A stretch of DNA of 53,581 nt from Nitrospiraceae bacterium (GCA_919902505.1 CAKKRE010000029.1:1-53581), one strand, 5' to 3'; counted from the first letter of the stretch, positions 8,025 to 16,395 are shown. The notes: generated by a model from the letters alone, not told the origin. Translations and numbers: made by a program.

Positions 8025-8372
8025 ATGGAGCGGCGAGCAGCGTCTCATACTGAAGAAGAAGAAATGAATCAACGACGGCGGCTGTTGGGACTGGCCCGCA
8101 AGGGTGACCCCAAGGCCATCAGCAAGCTGTTCGAGTTGTACCAAGTGCGTGTGCTGAACGGTGACATGCTCAGCAAACTCAATAAATCCTATTATAAGGC
8201 GGCGGCTGCGCAGGAACAAAAGGCAGGCCAGGCGAGCAGCAAACCGGCGAAGGTGGCCAAGGGTGCGCATGGCAGCGCCAAGAGCAGTCCGAAAGCGTCC
8301 ACATCCCAGCCTGTAGCGGCCGGCAAGCCCAAAACCGCCAAGGCAACAGGGGCTAAGAAACGAGCCAAATGA
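8025..8372 (+). CDS. small basic protein with histone H1-like Lys/Ala/Pro tail
   Basis: A 115-residue protein with AAAGGAG before the ATG. The N-terminal half is a compact helical region (QRRRLLGLARKGDPKAISKLF and on). The C-terminal half is low-complexity and rich in Lys, Ala, Ser and Pro (SSKPAKVAKG up to ATGAKKRAK), as in bacterial H1-like nucleoid proteins. DNA or RNA binding is inferred from charge only. It converges with the ClpS-like gene, with a hairpin between them. Confidence 0.65.
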   Translation: MERRAASHTEEEEMNQRRRLLGLARKGDPKAISKLFELYQVRVLNGDMLSKLNKSYYKAAAAQEQKAGQASSKPAKVAKGAHGSAKSSPKASTSQPVAAGKPKTAKATGAKKRAK

Positions 8373-8377
8373 ATTCG

Positions 8378-8406
8378 GTCTGCGTCGGGATCTTCGGCGC
8401 AGACCA
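8378..8406. terminator. hairpin between convergent genes
   Basis: GGTCTGCG at 8378-8385 pairs perfectly with CGCAGACC at 8399-8406 around a 13-base loop, just after the stop of the H1-like gene and before the end of the convergent ClpS-like gene. There is no T run, so factor-independent termination is uncertain; it could serve both directions. Confidence 0.35.
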
Positions 8407-8427
8407 GCCCGCTCCTCCGACTCTTCC

Positions 8428-8721
8428 TTACTGTACCCCGACCCGTAATCCTCCGGCCGCCAGCTTCTTCCCGATTTCCTCCGCCAGCTTCCGCTCTCCA
8501 GAATAGACCGTCGCCTGGCCCTCGTGGTCGACGCGCCAGGCCAGCTCGAATGCCCGGGATGAGTTCATGCCGGGAATGCATTTGCAGAAGAGCGCGATGA
8601 CCTGTTGATAGGTGTGGCAGTCGCAGTTAAACACGATGACCCGTGCTTCCAGGTCGTCGCCGGTGCCCACGTCGGTCGTGTCGAGGGCCTCAGGGGTCAT
8701 GACAGGGGTCAGGGTGCTCAT
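8428..8721 (-). CDS. divergent ClpS-like adaptor
   Basis: A 97-residue protein whose residues about 26-95 follow the ClpS fold: RVIVFNCDCHTYQQVIALF, then SSRAFELAWRVDHEGQATVYSG, then EEIGKKLAAGG. ClpS delivers N-degron substrates to ClpA/ClpC. The classical pocket residues are changed: the N-D-D motif reads C-D-C and the conserved His of the V-H-x-x-G stretch is Asp, with His next to it. Substrate choice is therefore probably different. No clpA or clpC lies next to it. The N-terminal 25 residues are a flexible Thr/Asp-rich tail, typical of the family. The gene symbol is withheld because of the divergence. Confidence 0.7.
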   Translation of the reverse strand: MSTLTPVMTPEALDTTDVGTGDDLEARVIVFNCDCHTYQQVIALFCKCIPGMNSSRAFELAWRVDHEGQATVYSGERKLAEEIGKKLAAGGLRVGVQ

Positions 8722-8835
8722 AGGATCGTCTCGCCAGGCGCAGAGTGTAGCAGGTGAGCTAGGGCAGAGTGCAACCGGAACCCATGACAGCGGTACATCA
8801 ATGGTATCACATTGCTTGGGCAGTCCGGCTCGTGG

Positions 8836-9552
8836 TCACTCATGCGGCTCCGATGTGTGTTGCGACGATGTTGCTCCGACGGGTGCGCCGACAGATTCGT
8901 GGGCGAGGTCGATCCCTTCGCGCGCCAGGGTCCGGCTCAGCAGGACATGGTGGGTGTGTGAATCGGTGACGGGTACCAGGTTGTGCGCGCGGGCCAGACG
9001 AATCGTATAGACCTGCGCAGCGGCGGTCTTCAGCAAGGCCAGGCCATATTCGAACTCATAGGCATCGTCTAACGCCGGGGTCGGTTTTGCGAGGCGTTGC
9101 ACGAGGGCGACGTTGTAGAGCGCGGCTGCACGGTCCGGCTCAAGCAGTTGGAGCAACGCGGCGGGGCCAGGCACCAGCGACGATCCGATCCTCATCGCAT
9201 GCGTGAGGTCGAAGAGCCCGCGTTGAAAACGTCGATCGTTGCTGAGCCCGTCATGGAGCAGGGTGCGCCAACGGGAATCGCTCAGGTCACGATCGACGGC
9301 CGCCACGGCGGTGTCGTCCAGGGGGCCGCTGACCGGATACCCCTGCACCAGGCGGCCGCTCGTGACGAGCATCGGGTGATCGTCCCCCATGCGATCTTGG
9401 TAGGCCGTGGTGCCCATCAGTGGAGTAAGACGAAGCGCCATGTAGTCGCGGAAATGGACGACATCGTACCGTGCGAGCAGCGCCTCAAGGGTGAGCGGGG
9501 TACAAAGGTGGAACGGGTGAAAGAGAGCGTTGCGGGAGGACAAGGCGTTCAT
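8836..9552 (-). CDS. hypothetical protein
   Basis: A 238-residue soluble protein if started at the ATG at 9550-9552 (MNALSSRNALFHPFHLC). A longer frame reaches 9651, but its extension looks non-coding. It is helix-rich and His-rich at the end (TDSHTHHVLLSRTL). No known domain or catalytic motif is recognised. It stands between the ClpS-like gene and a 65-residue gene, all on the minus strand. The start codon has only a weak ribosome binding site. Confidence 0.5.
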   Translation of the reverse strand: MNALSSRNALFHPFHLCTPLTLEALLARYDVVHFRDYMALRLTPLMGTTAYQDRMGDDHPMLVTSGRLVQGYPVSGPLDDTAVAAVDRDLSDSRWRTLLHDGLSNDRRFQRGLFDLTHAMRIGSSLVPGPAALLQLLEPDRAAALYNVALVQRLAKPTPALDDAYEFEYGLALLKTAAAQVYTIRLARAHNLVPVTDSHTHHVLLSRTLAREGIDLAHESVGAPVGATSSQHTSEPHE

Positions 9553-9651
9553 GGATCGTATGGCTGTCAATCGAAGGTGAGGTCGGATCGGTGTGTGCTC
9601 GAGTGGTGCGCGGGAATGGTCGTATCGATCTCTGCTGGTTGCGGCGCTCAA

Positions 9652-9849
9652 TCACCAGGTATCCATATCGATGACTTCGGTCGCGTCCCAGAGGTTTTTC
9701 AGTTCCGCTTCTGCAATGGCCTTTTCCCGATCGGCTTCGGTATCTTCTCCGAATCGCTTGGTGTGGCTGCTGTCCTGGTCGGCCGCGGCCGCAGCCTGTT
9801 CGACGGACTGACGTCGGCGCCGCTTGGTGGGGTCCATGTTCACTGGCAT
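9652..9849 (-). CDS. small charged hypothetical protein
   Basis: A 65-residue protein with a full AAAGGAGG site before the ATG, which is the main reason to accept it. It starts with a basic stretch (DPTKRRRRQSVEQ), continues with an Ala/Asp/Glu-rich helix and ends DATEVIDMDTW. It is probably disordered or helical. No family recognised. Confidence 0.55.
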   Translation of the reverse strand: MPVNMDPTKRRRRQSVEQAAAAADQDSSHTKRFGEDTEADREKAIAEAELKNLWDATEVIDMDTW

Positions 9850-9922
9850 GATGGAGGCCTCCTTTCAGATGGTCAGTCTCCCCTCCGTCGGGTCCTGAAG
9901 TCAATGGGAGAAAGGAGAGGGA

Positions 9923-11074
9923 TTAGGACGTTAGGCTTGCCAACAGGGCCACTGCGACCGTATCGGCATAACGTCGGCCTCTGCGGGTGAGCCGCACCCG
10001 CTCGCCGTTCCGTTCGAGGATGTCGTCGCCGATCAATTCGTCTACTTTGCCGGTTAAACCTGAAAATGCCAGCGCTCCCGTTTCCGTGAGGGTGATGCCC
10101 TCGGTCAGCCGGAGTCCGAACACTAGTCGTTCGCAGGCATCGCCGGCCGTAGAGAGTTGCTCGGATTCTGTCACGGGGAGGGTGCCGGTTTGGAGAGAGG
10201 CGTTGTAGGCGCTCAGATCGCTCACATTTCCAAACCGCCGGCCCGCAACATAGGATTGCGCACTGGGGCCCAGGCCGAGATAGTCTCCGCCGGTCCAGTG
10301 CAACTGATTGTGTCGGCTGGCAAATCCGGGACGGCAATAGTTGGAAATTTCGTAGCGCGTGAAACCTGCTCTGCTCAGAACGTCCTCCGCCAGATCTTCC
10401 ATCTCATTTTGGAGCGTCTCGTCAGGGGCGGGAACCGTCCCACGCCGGATCGCCGCCTGCAAGGCGGTGCCTTCTTCGACCGTCAGGGCATAACAGGAGA
10501 GGTGCGTCGGGGCGAGATCGACGATCTGGCGCAGGGAGGCCGACCAACTCTCGACCGTTTGTCCGGGTAAGCCGTACATGAGGTCGAGGTTCAGATCGGT
10601 GAAGCCGGCTTGACGCGCAGCGGTCACCATCTGTACGGTGCTCATGGGACTGCCGGGGCGTCCGACTCGATCCAATTCGAGTTGATTCATGGATTCGGCG
10701 CCGAAACTCACTCGGGTGAATCCGGCTTTGCATAGGTGCGACAAGCTGTCTCGCGTGACCGATCCCGGGTGGGCCTCGACGGTGATTTCAGCCTCATCCT
10801 GGAGGCCGAACGTATCCCTCGCCGCCGATAGGACGGTGGCGAGTTGCGGAGCGGACAGGGTCGTGGGCGTCCCGCCGCCGAAGTAGACCGATTGCAACGG
10901 TTCCGATCCAAAGAGCCGCTGCTCACCATAGAGGCGCAGTTCGGTCAGGAGGGCACCCAGAAAGTCTTCCGCGGCGCGCGCGTGATGGATTTCGAGATAG
11001 AAGGCGCAAAAATGGCAGCGCTGGTGACAGAAAGGCACGTGAATGTAGAGGCCGCGGCCTGTCGCCTGACGCAT
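9923..11074 (-). CDS. hemW: HemW-type radical SAM protein (coproporphyrinogen oxidase-like, heme chaperone)
   Basis: A 383-residue radical SAM protein starting GLYIHVPFCHQRCHFCAFY. Cysteines 16, 20 and 23 form the Cx3Cx2C motif for the 4Fe-4S cluster and S-adenosylmethionine, followed by GGGTP at about residue 66. The fourth family position is Phe, as usual for HemW and unlike true HemN. HemW proteins bind and pass on heme rather than decarboxylate coproporphyrinogen, so the common annotation as an oxidase is probably wrong. It lies 14 bases after the 84-residue gene upstream, on the same transcript. Confidence 0.9.
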   Translation of the reverse strand: MRQATGRGLYIHVPFCHQRCHFCAFYLEIHHARAAEDFLGALLTELRLYGEQRLFGSEPLQSVYFGGGTPTTLSAPQLATVLSAARDTFGLQDEAEITVEAHPGSVTRDSLSHLCKAGFTRVSFGAESMNQLELDRVGRPGSPMSTVQMVTAARQAGFTDLNLDLMYGLPGQTVESWSASLRQIVDLAPTHLSCYALTVEEGTALQAAIRRGTVPAPDETLQNEMEDLAEDVLSRAGFTRYEISNYCRPGFASRHNQLHWTGGDYLGLGPSAQSYVAGRRFGNVSDLSAYNASLQTGTLPVTESEQLSTAGDACERLVFGLRLTEGITLTETGALAFSGLTGKVDELIGDDILERNGERVRLTRRGRRYADTVAVALLASLTS

Positions 11075-11088
11075 GGCTGTTCGTCTCG

Positions 11089-11343
11089 TTATGGCGTCGG
11101 TGAAAAATCACGGGTCATCGCGACTTCAATTTCATCCGTCGGCGATTTCCCGCGATTGCGGACATGCGCCTTCCACGCCGGGTATTCTCGCAGCGTCTCG
11201 AACATATTTTTGATCAGCACCGGTTTGATCTGCAGTTCCCACTCACGAAGCCAGGCCTGTTCATCGTGAGGCCCTTCGTAGTCGTCGGGGAATTGCGCTT
11301 CGAGACTGATGCGAAAGACAAACGACGTATCTTCTGACCACAT
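11089..11343 (-). CDS. small hypothetical protein upstream of hemW
   Basis: An 84-residue soluble protein with GGGAG before the ATG. It starts MWSEDTSFVFRISLEAQFPDDYEG and is rich in Trp, Glu and Asp. No metal or catalytic motif. It probably forms an operon with hemW. Function unknown. Confidence 0.6.
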   Translation of the reverse strand: MWSEDTSFVFRISLEAQFPDDYEGPHDEQAWLREWELQIKPVLIKNMFETLREYPAWKAHVRNRGKSPTDEIEVAMTRDFSPTP

Positions 11344-11424
11344 CTGTGGACTCCCATCGGCGGATGATTGCGAACTGGAACCGACCTTACTTATAATATT
11401 TTAAATCTCAAGGAGTACAGCACC

Positions 11425-11652
11425 ATGCCCATATTCGAGTACGTCTGTAAGGAATGCAACCACCGGTTTGAACTGTTGGTCCGGGGCGACGTTGTGCCGG
11501 CCTGTCCGGCGTGCAAGGGCACTGGACTCGACAAACAGTTTTCAGCCTTTGGAGTCGGCGCAACCGGCGGGTGGCCCGTGACGTCCAATTCCGGCGGTGG
11601 GTGTGGCTCCTGCGGGGATCCTCGCGGCCCCGGTTCCTGTTCGATGAACTAA
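11425..11652 (+). CDS. FmdB-family zinc-ribbon protein
   Basis: A 75-residue protein with AAGGAG before the ATG. It begins MPIFEYVCKECNHRFE, the FmdB-type regulatory zinc ribbon, with metal cysteines at 8, 11, 27 and 30. The tail is Gly/Ser/Cys-rich (GGGCGSCGDPRGPGSC), as in many family members. The name comes from a formamidase gene regulator; for most members, including this one, the real target is unknown. It is the first of three same-strand genes ending at 12695. Confidence 0.8.
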   Translation: MPIFEYVCKECNHRFELLVRGDVVPACPACKGTGLDKQFSAFGVGATGGWPVTSNSGGGCGSCGDPRGPGSCSMN

Positions 11653-11683
11653 TTAGTTTTTATATCACTGGATCATCCTCATC

Positions 11684-12001
11684 ATGGACGAGCAGGAAGA
11701 GCAGGTGCGTCGTGCGATCGGGACGCTCCTACAGTCGGACCCGTTGATCAAGTTGCTGCAGGAAGTCAGGCTGGGAAGAATGAAAGCCACTGACCCAGGA
11801 TTGCGGGCGGTGACCGAATCCTGGATCGGCGTCTATGCCCAGGTCTTGAAATCCCAGCCGGTGCCTGCGGCCTCGTTACCCCGCTTGGATCCTTCACCAC
11901 GGCTTCAGGTGCTGGTCGATATGGGCGTGTTGTCGTGGGAGCATCCCGGAACAAGAGACCTTCGCGAGCTGTTTCAGCGCTTGTCGCTACCTGTCGCCTG
12001 A
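11684..12001 (+). CDS. hypothetical protein
   Basis: A 105-residue soluble, helix-rich protein (MDEQEEQVRRAIGTLLQSDPLIKLLQEVRLG). No motif recognised. Its TGA is four bases before the ATG of the exported protein at 12006, so the two are probably co-transcribed and translationally linked. The ribosome binding site is weak. Confidence 0.55.
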   Translation: MDEQEEQVRRAIGTLLQSDPLIKLLQEVRLGRMKATDPGLRAVTESWIGVYAQVLKSQPVPAASLPRLDPSPRLQVLVDMGVLSWEHPGTRDLRELFQRLSLPVA

Positions 12002-12005
12002 GCCC

Positions 12006-12695
12006 ATGATTCGCTTCGACAGACGGTTGCGATTTCTCATGCCCCTCCTGTTTTTGGGCTCCTTGAGTCCTGTCTCGACGCAAGCAGAAGAAACGGCCGG
12101 GGTCAGACCGGTGCGCAACGGCCTGGCTGCCGCCCTGGCTGGCCTTCCTGCTCAGACCGACCTTCTTCTCGAGCAGCAATCGATCGAACGGTTTCTTGTA
12201 GAGTTGGACGGCGCGCCGCCTGATTGGGCCACTGTCTATGGGCAGGGGCACCATGACCCGGGCCATGATGAACGGCTCTTTGCGCTCAACCGCGAGCGCG
12301 ATGCCCGGCGTGAAGGGAAGGCGCCGCTAGAATGGCTGATTGCCTTTGTCTGGCTCGGCGAACTGTCCGGGTTCGATGAGCAGGAGGGCGGCTTTCACGT
12401 GGTGCTAGGGCCGAAGTTCAACCGAACCGCATGGGGCGAAGTGCGGTTCAAGCATGAGGATTTGCCTTCCACGCTCATTGCGTTGGCCGGGCAGGAGACC
12501 GCCAAGCTCAAAGCGCGGATCCAGCAGGGAACGCCTGTCCCCGTTGCAGTCCTGATCACCGGTCGGCTGATTCCGAAGGAGTCGTTGATCTACGACTTTT
12601 CCCATGAAGCAGAAGGGCGGGGACTCATCATGCCGGTGGTGCGTGTCGAGTCGGTGGACTTTGTGCTGGAGGGCGGACAGGAAAGGCAGCCGTGA
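12006..12695 (+). CDS. exported hypothetical protein
   Basis: A 229-residue protein with a Sec signal peptide: basic start (MIRFDRRLR), hydrophobic core (FLMPLLFLGSL) and a likely cleavage after STQA near residue 26. The mature part has no recognised domain. It probably acts in the periplasm. It converges with the response regulator gene, the two stops being 11 bases apart. Confidence 0.65.
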   Translation: MIRFDRRLRFLMPLLFLGSLSPVSTQAEETAGVRPVRNGLAAALAGLPAQTDLLLEQQSIERFLVELDGAPPDWATVYGQGHHDPGHDERLFALNRERDARREGKAPLEWLIAFVWLGELSGFDEQEGGFHVVLGPKFNRTAWGEVRFKHEDLPSTLIALAGQETAKLKARIQQGTPVPVAVLITGRLIPKESLIYDFSHEAEGRGLIMPVVRVESVDFVLEGGQERQP

Positions 12696-12706
12696 CCGGG
12701 ACGTAT

Positions 12707-13342
12707 TTATTTCAGGTGGGGATAGGCCTGATGCAAACAGGTGTCGCACACGGTTTCGGCGACTTTCGCGCGGGCCTGCCGGCGTAGGTAATCTTCCACG
12801 CGTTGCCAATGCGGGCCGTCGCTTTTTACGCGTTTGCACTTGGCGCAGATGTGGACCGTACCATGGAGCGTGGTGATCTGCTCGAACGCATGGTCGAGTT
12901 CCTTGGTCCGCTCCAGGAGTTCCTGCTCACGAAGTTTCCTGGCATCGATCTCCTGTTTGAGGCTGAGCGCATTGGCCGCCCGGGCGATCAGTTCAGCCGG
13001 GATCACCGGCTTCCGAATATAGTCCGTGGCGCCGGACGTATAGGCCGCCTGAATATCCTTCGCCTCCGTATGCGCCGTAATGACGATGATGGGCAGGCCT
13101 TGTAACTGCTCCTCCATCCGGATGCGCTGGCAGGCCTCCAATCCATCGATCTCGGGCATTTCGATATCCATCAGCACTAAGTCGATACCGCTGGTCTGCT
13201 TTCCACGTTTCCCGACGCCCAGGAGTTGCAGTCCTTCCCGCGCGGTGCCGACCGGGAGGAGCGGGCCGAACCCCGCACTGTTGAGAATGGTGAAGAGCAG
13301 ATCCCGCTCTTCCTGGAAGTCGTCGATGATCAGAATGCTCAT
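12707..13342 (-). CDS. response regulator with C-terminal zinc-binding module
   Basis: A 211-residue protein. Residues 1-125 form a receiver domain with the acidic pair at 7-8 and the phospho-acceptor D59 in VLMDIEMPEIDG. A coiled linker (residues about 125-155) leads to a four-cysteine tail (C166, C169, C199, C202), a likely zinc site. This tail is the same type of module that stands alone at 163-429. There is no DNA-binding domain, so the output is probably by protein contact. It is 38 bases downstream of the membrane-REC-HPt gene and probably receives phosphate through it. Confidence 0.85.
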   Translation of the reverse strand: MSILIIDDFQEERDLLFTILNSAGFGPLLPVGTAREGLQLLGVGKRGKQTSGIDLVLMDIEMPEIDGLEACQRIRMEEQLQGLPIIVITAHTEAKDIQAAYTSGATDYIRKPVIPAELIARAANALSLKQEIDARKLREQELLERTKELDHAFEQITTLHGTVHICAKCKRVKSDGPHWQRVEDYLRRQARAKVAETVCDTCLHQAYPHLK

Positions 13343-13380
13343 GGTCCCTCTGTTCCTCCGAAGGGTCTCCTGAAATCTCC

Positions 13381-14526
13381 TCAGGCGGCTTGATCGACTC
13401 CGGCGAGGATGGTCGCCAGTCCGTCGAGCTCCCGGCGAATCGCCTCACGATCCCGGGATCGAGCCGCCTGTTCCAGCCGTTGTCCTACCGCTCCGATGCC
13501 GGGAAACCCGAACGAGCCTGCGAGGCCTTTCATCCGGTGCCCGGTGGTGCGAATCGCTTCATAGTCTCCCTTACCCAGGGCATTCTGCATCATGGTGAGA
13601 TCCGTGCGGCGATTGGCGAGAAACGCGGGCCGGCGTCGCCGGAGCTCGTCGTCGATGCGCTCTGTCACGTCCGGCGTTCCCGCAGCTTGTGCCGGGGTGG
13701 TGTCGGTGACCGGAGCAGACCGGCGGTACTTGCGCAGGGTGCTGAACAAGTGCGCTTTTGTGATGGGCTTGGTCAGGAAGTCCGTGCAGCCCACCGCCAG
13801 GCTCTGTGCCTGAGTGTCAGCCACGCTGCTGGCTGTCAGTGCCACGATTGTGGTGGGGGGGCGTTTGTGGGAGGTTTCCCAGGCACGCATCGCGCGGGTG
13901 GCGGTGAAGCCGTCCATCCCGGGCAGGTGCAGGTCGATGAGGACGAAGTCGAATCGGCCTGTCTGGAAGGTCGCGACGGCTTGCTCGCCATCCGGGGCGA
14001 TTTCCAGGTCGTACGGCGTATTCCGGAAATAGAACCGCATCAATGTATGCGACTCAATCGAATCGTCGACCAGTAAGACGCGGGTTTTCTGTTCTGCCGG
14101 TTCCGCAGGCACGAGCGGCAGGATCGGCTCCGGCGCCTGAGACGCCCGTCCCTGTACCTGGGGATGTTCCGATCCGGGCAACGTGGGTCGACTGACCTCA
14201 CGCAAGCCGTAAGAAGCAAGTTCTCGATCGAGCTGATAGGCGATGATCCATACACCAAGGATACCGATCGTGCGACTCACGAGTGCGTTGGTTGCTTCCC
14301 CGGCTGGAAAGGGGGCGAGGCATCCGGCCGCAATCAACAGCGACCATCCTCCGACGGCAAACAGGAAAATATGTCGGGGATAGAGGCGAGCAGCCGGAAT
14401 GGTCAACAAGAAGTATGGAAGCCAGGTGGCCAGTCTGAATTCAGATGTCAGTTCGGCGAGGAAGGTGAGGCCCGTCAGGAGGACGAGGATGCCGGTCGTC
14501 GTGAATCGGGCGGTGTGGAGTGTCAT
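13381..14526 (-). CDS. membrane protein with receiver and HPt domains, no kinase core
   Basis: A 381-residue protein. Residues about 8-100 contain three to four membrane helices. Residues about 148-270 form a receiver domain with phospho-acceptor D198 in FVLIDLHLPGMDG. Residues about 295-381 form a histidine phosphotransfer domain with H330 in GHRMKGLAGSFG. There is no HisKA or HATPase domain, so it cannot make its own phosphate donor and must act as a membrane-anchored relay between an outside kinase and a regulator, very likely the one at 12707-13342. The layout is consistent with a truncated hybrid kinase that lost its catalytic core. Confidence 0.85.
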   Translation of the reverse strand: MTLHTARFTTTGILVLLTGLTFLAELTSEFRLATWLPYFLLTIPAARLYPRHIFLFAVGGWSLLIAAGCLAPFPAGEATNALVSRTIGILGVWIIAYQLDRELASYGLREVSRPTLPGSEHPQVQGRASQAPEPILPLVPAEPAEQKTRVLLVDDSIESHTLMRFYFRNTPYDLEIAPDGEQAVATFQTGRFDFVLIDLHLPGMDGFTATRAMRAWETSHKRPPTTIVALTASSVADTQAQSLAVGCTDFLTKPITKAHLFSTLRKYRRSAPVTDTTPAQAAGTPDVTERIDDELRRRRPAFLANRRTDLTMMQNALGKGDYEAIRTTGHRMKGLAGSFGFPGIGAVGQRLEQAARSRDREAIRRELDGLATILAGVDQAA

Positions 14527-14699
14527 GGTGCGGTGCTCGAACGATCAGCGCCCGGCGACGAGGATGGTGCGTCGCGCGTACCTGCAGTATAGCGGCGATT
14601 GCGTAGGGCACCTAGGATCTCCTGAAATTCGAGCAGGCAGAACAGGGGAGTAGAGGGGCACTCAGCATGAGGCTTGACGCGGCGACGGGAGGTGCCAGA

Positions 14700-15590
14700 T
14701 CAGTAGGCGTCCCGGGCACAACGGAAGCCGGTGCCGGACGGCCGGCTGTCCATTGTCCCCCAGTCGCGGTCGGTCGTGCGCAGGCTGATCGCCGGTTTGA
14801 GCCAGGAGCCGCCGCGCATGGCCTTGATGGCCCCGCGTTCCGGACCCTGGGGGTTGGTGAGCGCCGCCGTGCGGTAGTCGTTGGGGTTATACCAGTCCTG
14901 CACCCATTCAGCGGCATTGCCCGCCATGTCCAGCACTCCATAGGGGCTGGCGCCGCCCGGAAAGCTGCCCACCGGCAGGGTCAGGATTTCGCCCTTAAGG
15001 CCCTTTTCTTTCGAGATGGCTGCGCCGACACCCTTGACCCAGAACGCGTCCCATTCGGTGCTGTCGGCAAACTGCACCGTTCGACGGGCCCAGTAGCTCG
15101 CGCTGTTGCCGTGCTCGAAATTCCATTCGTTGCCCCAGGGATAGGTTCGCCCGTCTGTTCCCCGTGCCGCTTTTTCCCATTCCGCTTCAGTCGGAAGCCG
15201 TTTGTTCGCCCAGCGACAGAAGGCCACGGCATCAAGCCAACTGACATTGACGACCGGATGTCGCTCGATGCCGGGCAGGGGCGCATTGTGCTCCCACAAC
15301 GTCAATGCCGGAGCGGAGTTGGCTGGTGTCTGGTATCCGGTGGCCTCCACGAATTCCTGATAGGCTGTGTTGGTGACTTCGTGCCGATCGATCCAGAACG
15401 CACCGAGGTAGATGAGCCGTAGCGGACGTTCATCCGGAAGCCCGCCGCTCTCCTCGGTTGCCCCCATCCGAAACTCACCGGCCGGAATGAGAACCATGTC
15501 GTCAACCTGAGGAGCCGCGAACGCTGGTAGCTGATAGCCGATGGTCGGAAAGAGGCAGAGTGTCAGAAGCAGCAACCTCATCAGTCTCAT
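14700..15590 (-). CDS. exported SUMF1/FGE-sulfatase-type domain protein lacking the catalytic cysteine region
   Basis: A 296-residue protein with a signal peptide (MRLMRLLLLTLCLFPTIGY, cleavage probably after AFA). The remainder is a formylglycine-enzyme-type fold: MVLIPAGEFRMG, RLPTEAEWEKAARG, YPWGNEW, GNAAEWVQDWY and GFRCARD. The active cysteine pair of true formylglycine-generating enzymes, normally after the GGS segment, is not present (the sequence there is GGSWLKPAISLRT). A structural or ligand-binding periplasmic role is more likely. Its ATG follows the stop of the upstream PqqC-like gene by five bases. Confidence 0.85.
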   Translation of the reverse strand: MRLMRLLLLTLCLFPTIGYQLPAFAAPQVDDMVLIPAGEFRMGATEESGGLPDERPLRLIYLGAFWIDRHEVTNTAYQEFVEATGYQTPANSAPALTLWEHNAPLPGIERHPVVNVSWLDAVAFCRWANKRLPTEAEWEKAARGTDGRTYPWGNEWNFEHGNSASYWARRTVQFADSTEWDAFWVKGVGAAISKEKGLKGEILTLPVGSFPGGASPYGVLDMAGNAAEWVQDWYNPNDYRTAALTNPQGPERGAIKAMRGGSWLKPAISLRTTDRDWGTMDSRPSGTGFRCARDAY

Positions 15591-15595
15591 CCAGG

Positions 15596-16348
15596 TTAGG
15601 CTTTCTGCAGCTTACAGGCTTTCGCGATGCTGTCGCGGTAGGCCGTCCACAAGGCGAGGCCTTTGATGACGCAGGCGAGCACGGCGTTTTGTTGGCTTCT
15701 GGTTTCGGCGTAATTGACGACCATCGTGTAGGCATCCTGCCGATGACCCGCCTCAACTTTCTGGTGGGCGCGAATCAAATCCATGTGTTGCCGGCCGATC
15801 CCATGGTGTCGAATAAGAGGATGAGCGTCGATATAGGCTTCAATCTCGGCCTCGGTTCTCGGCTTGGATGGCGCCTGGATCTCCTGCCGGTCCTTGATGC
15901 TGCCCTCGACAAACACGGCCAGGGCGGCCGCCCCGACCACCCAGTCACGACTGGCCGTGACCTTCTCCAGCCACGCCCGATACCGCGCGCTGGCAGGGAG
16001 GAGTTTCGCTCTGCGAAACATCTCACTGTCGAAGCCTAGACCCCGCATCATCTCGTTGAAGAGTTCGGGATGGGATCGGCCGAATGACAGCCCGCCGGTA
16101 TCTTCTTCATAAATATTCTCGGCCAACATGCGTCGCACATCGGGAGGCGGGTTCTGCCCGTGCACGCGGGCCAGCAGGACAGGAAAGTCGCGAACGTAGA
16201 CCAGGAATTCCTGTTGATAGTGGAGCTTCAGCTGGGCGTTTGAGATTCCCGGTCCCATGATGATCGGCCAGGCCCAGTGGTGTTTGCGGTCCATGATCGC
16301 CAACAGCCGCTCCAGAAATTGCGTGCGGGTCAATCTCTTGTGTGCCAT
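15596..16348 (-). CDS. PqqC/CADD-type heme-oxygenase-fold protein (iron-containing redox family)
   Basis: A 250-residue helical protein with AGGAAGG before its ATG. The residues expected for a di-iron site are visible: acidic residues near 81-82 with H93, E148, and the HHGIGRQHMDLIRAH cluster (about 181-195). The fold groups it with TenA/PqqC/CADD proteins. CADD-type members can make p-aminobenzoate from their own tyrosine in some bacteria. Whether that applies here cannot be told from sequence alone. It is the first gene of a two-gene unit with the SUMF1-like protein. Confidence 0.75.
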   Translation of the reverse strand: MAHKRLTRTQFLERLLAIMDRKHHWAWPIIMGPGISNAQLKLHYQQEFLVYVRDFPVLLARVHGQNPPPDVRRMLAENIYEEDTGGLSFGRSHPELFNEMMRGLGFDSEMFRRAKLLPASARYRAWLEKVTASRDWVVGAAALAVFVEGSIKDRQEIQAPSKPRTEAEIEAYIDAHPLIRHHGIGRQHMDLIRAHQKVEAGHRQDAYTMVVNYAETRSQQNAVLACVIKGLALWTAYRDSIAKACKLQKA

Positions 16349-16395
16349 GCCTTGCCTTCCTTCTTTCTCACTGGCTACAATCAGCCACCGATCAG

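Noticed and set aside
9923-11074. oxygen-independent coproporphyrinogen oxidase (HemN)
   Set aside because: The fourth cysteine of the HemN motif is absent and the length fits HemW.
14700-15590. active formylglycine-generating enzyme
   Set aside because: The catalytic cysteine pair is missing although the fold is clear.
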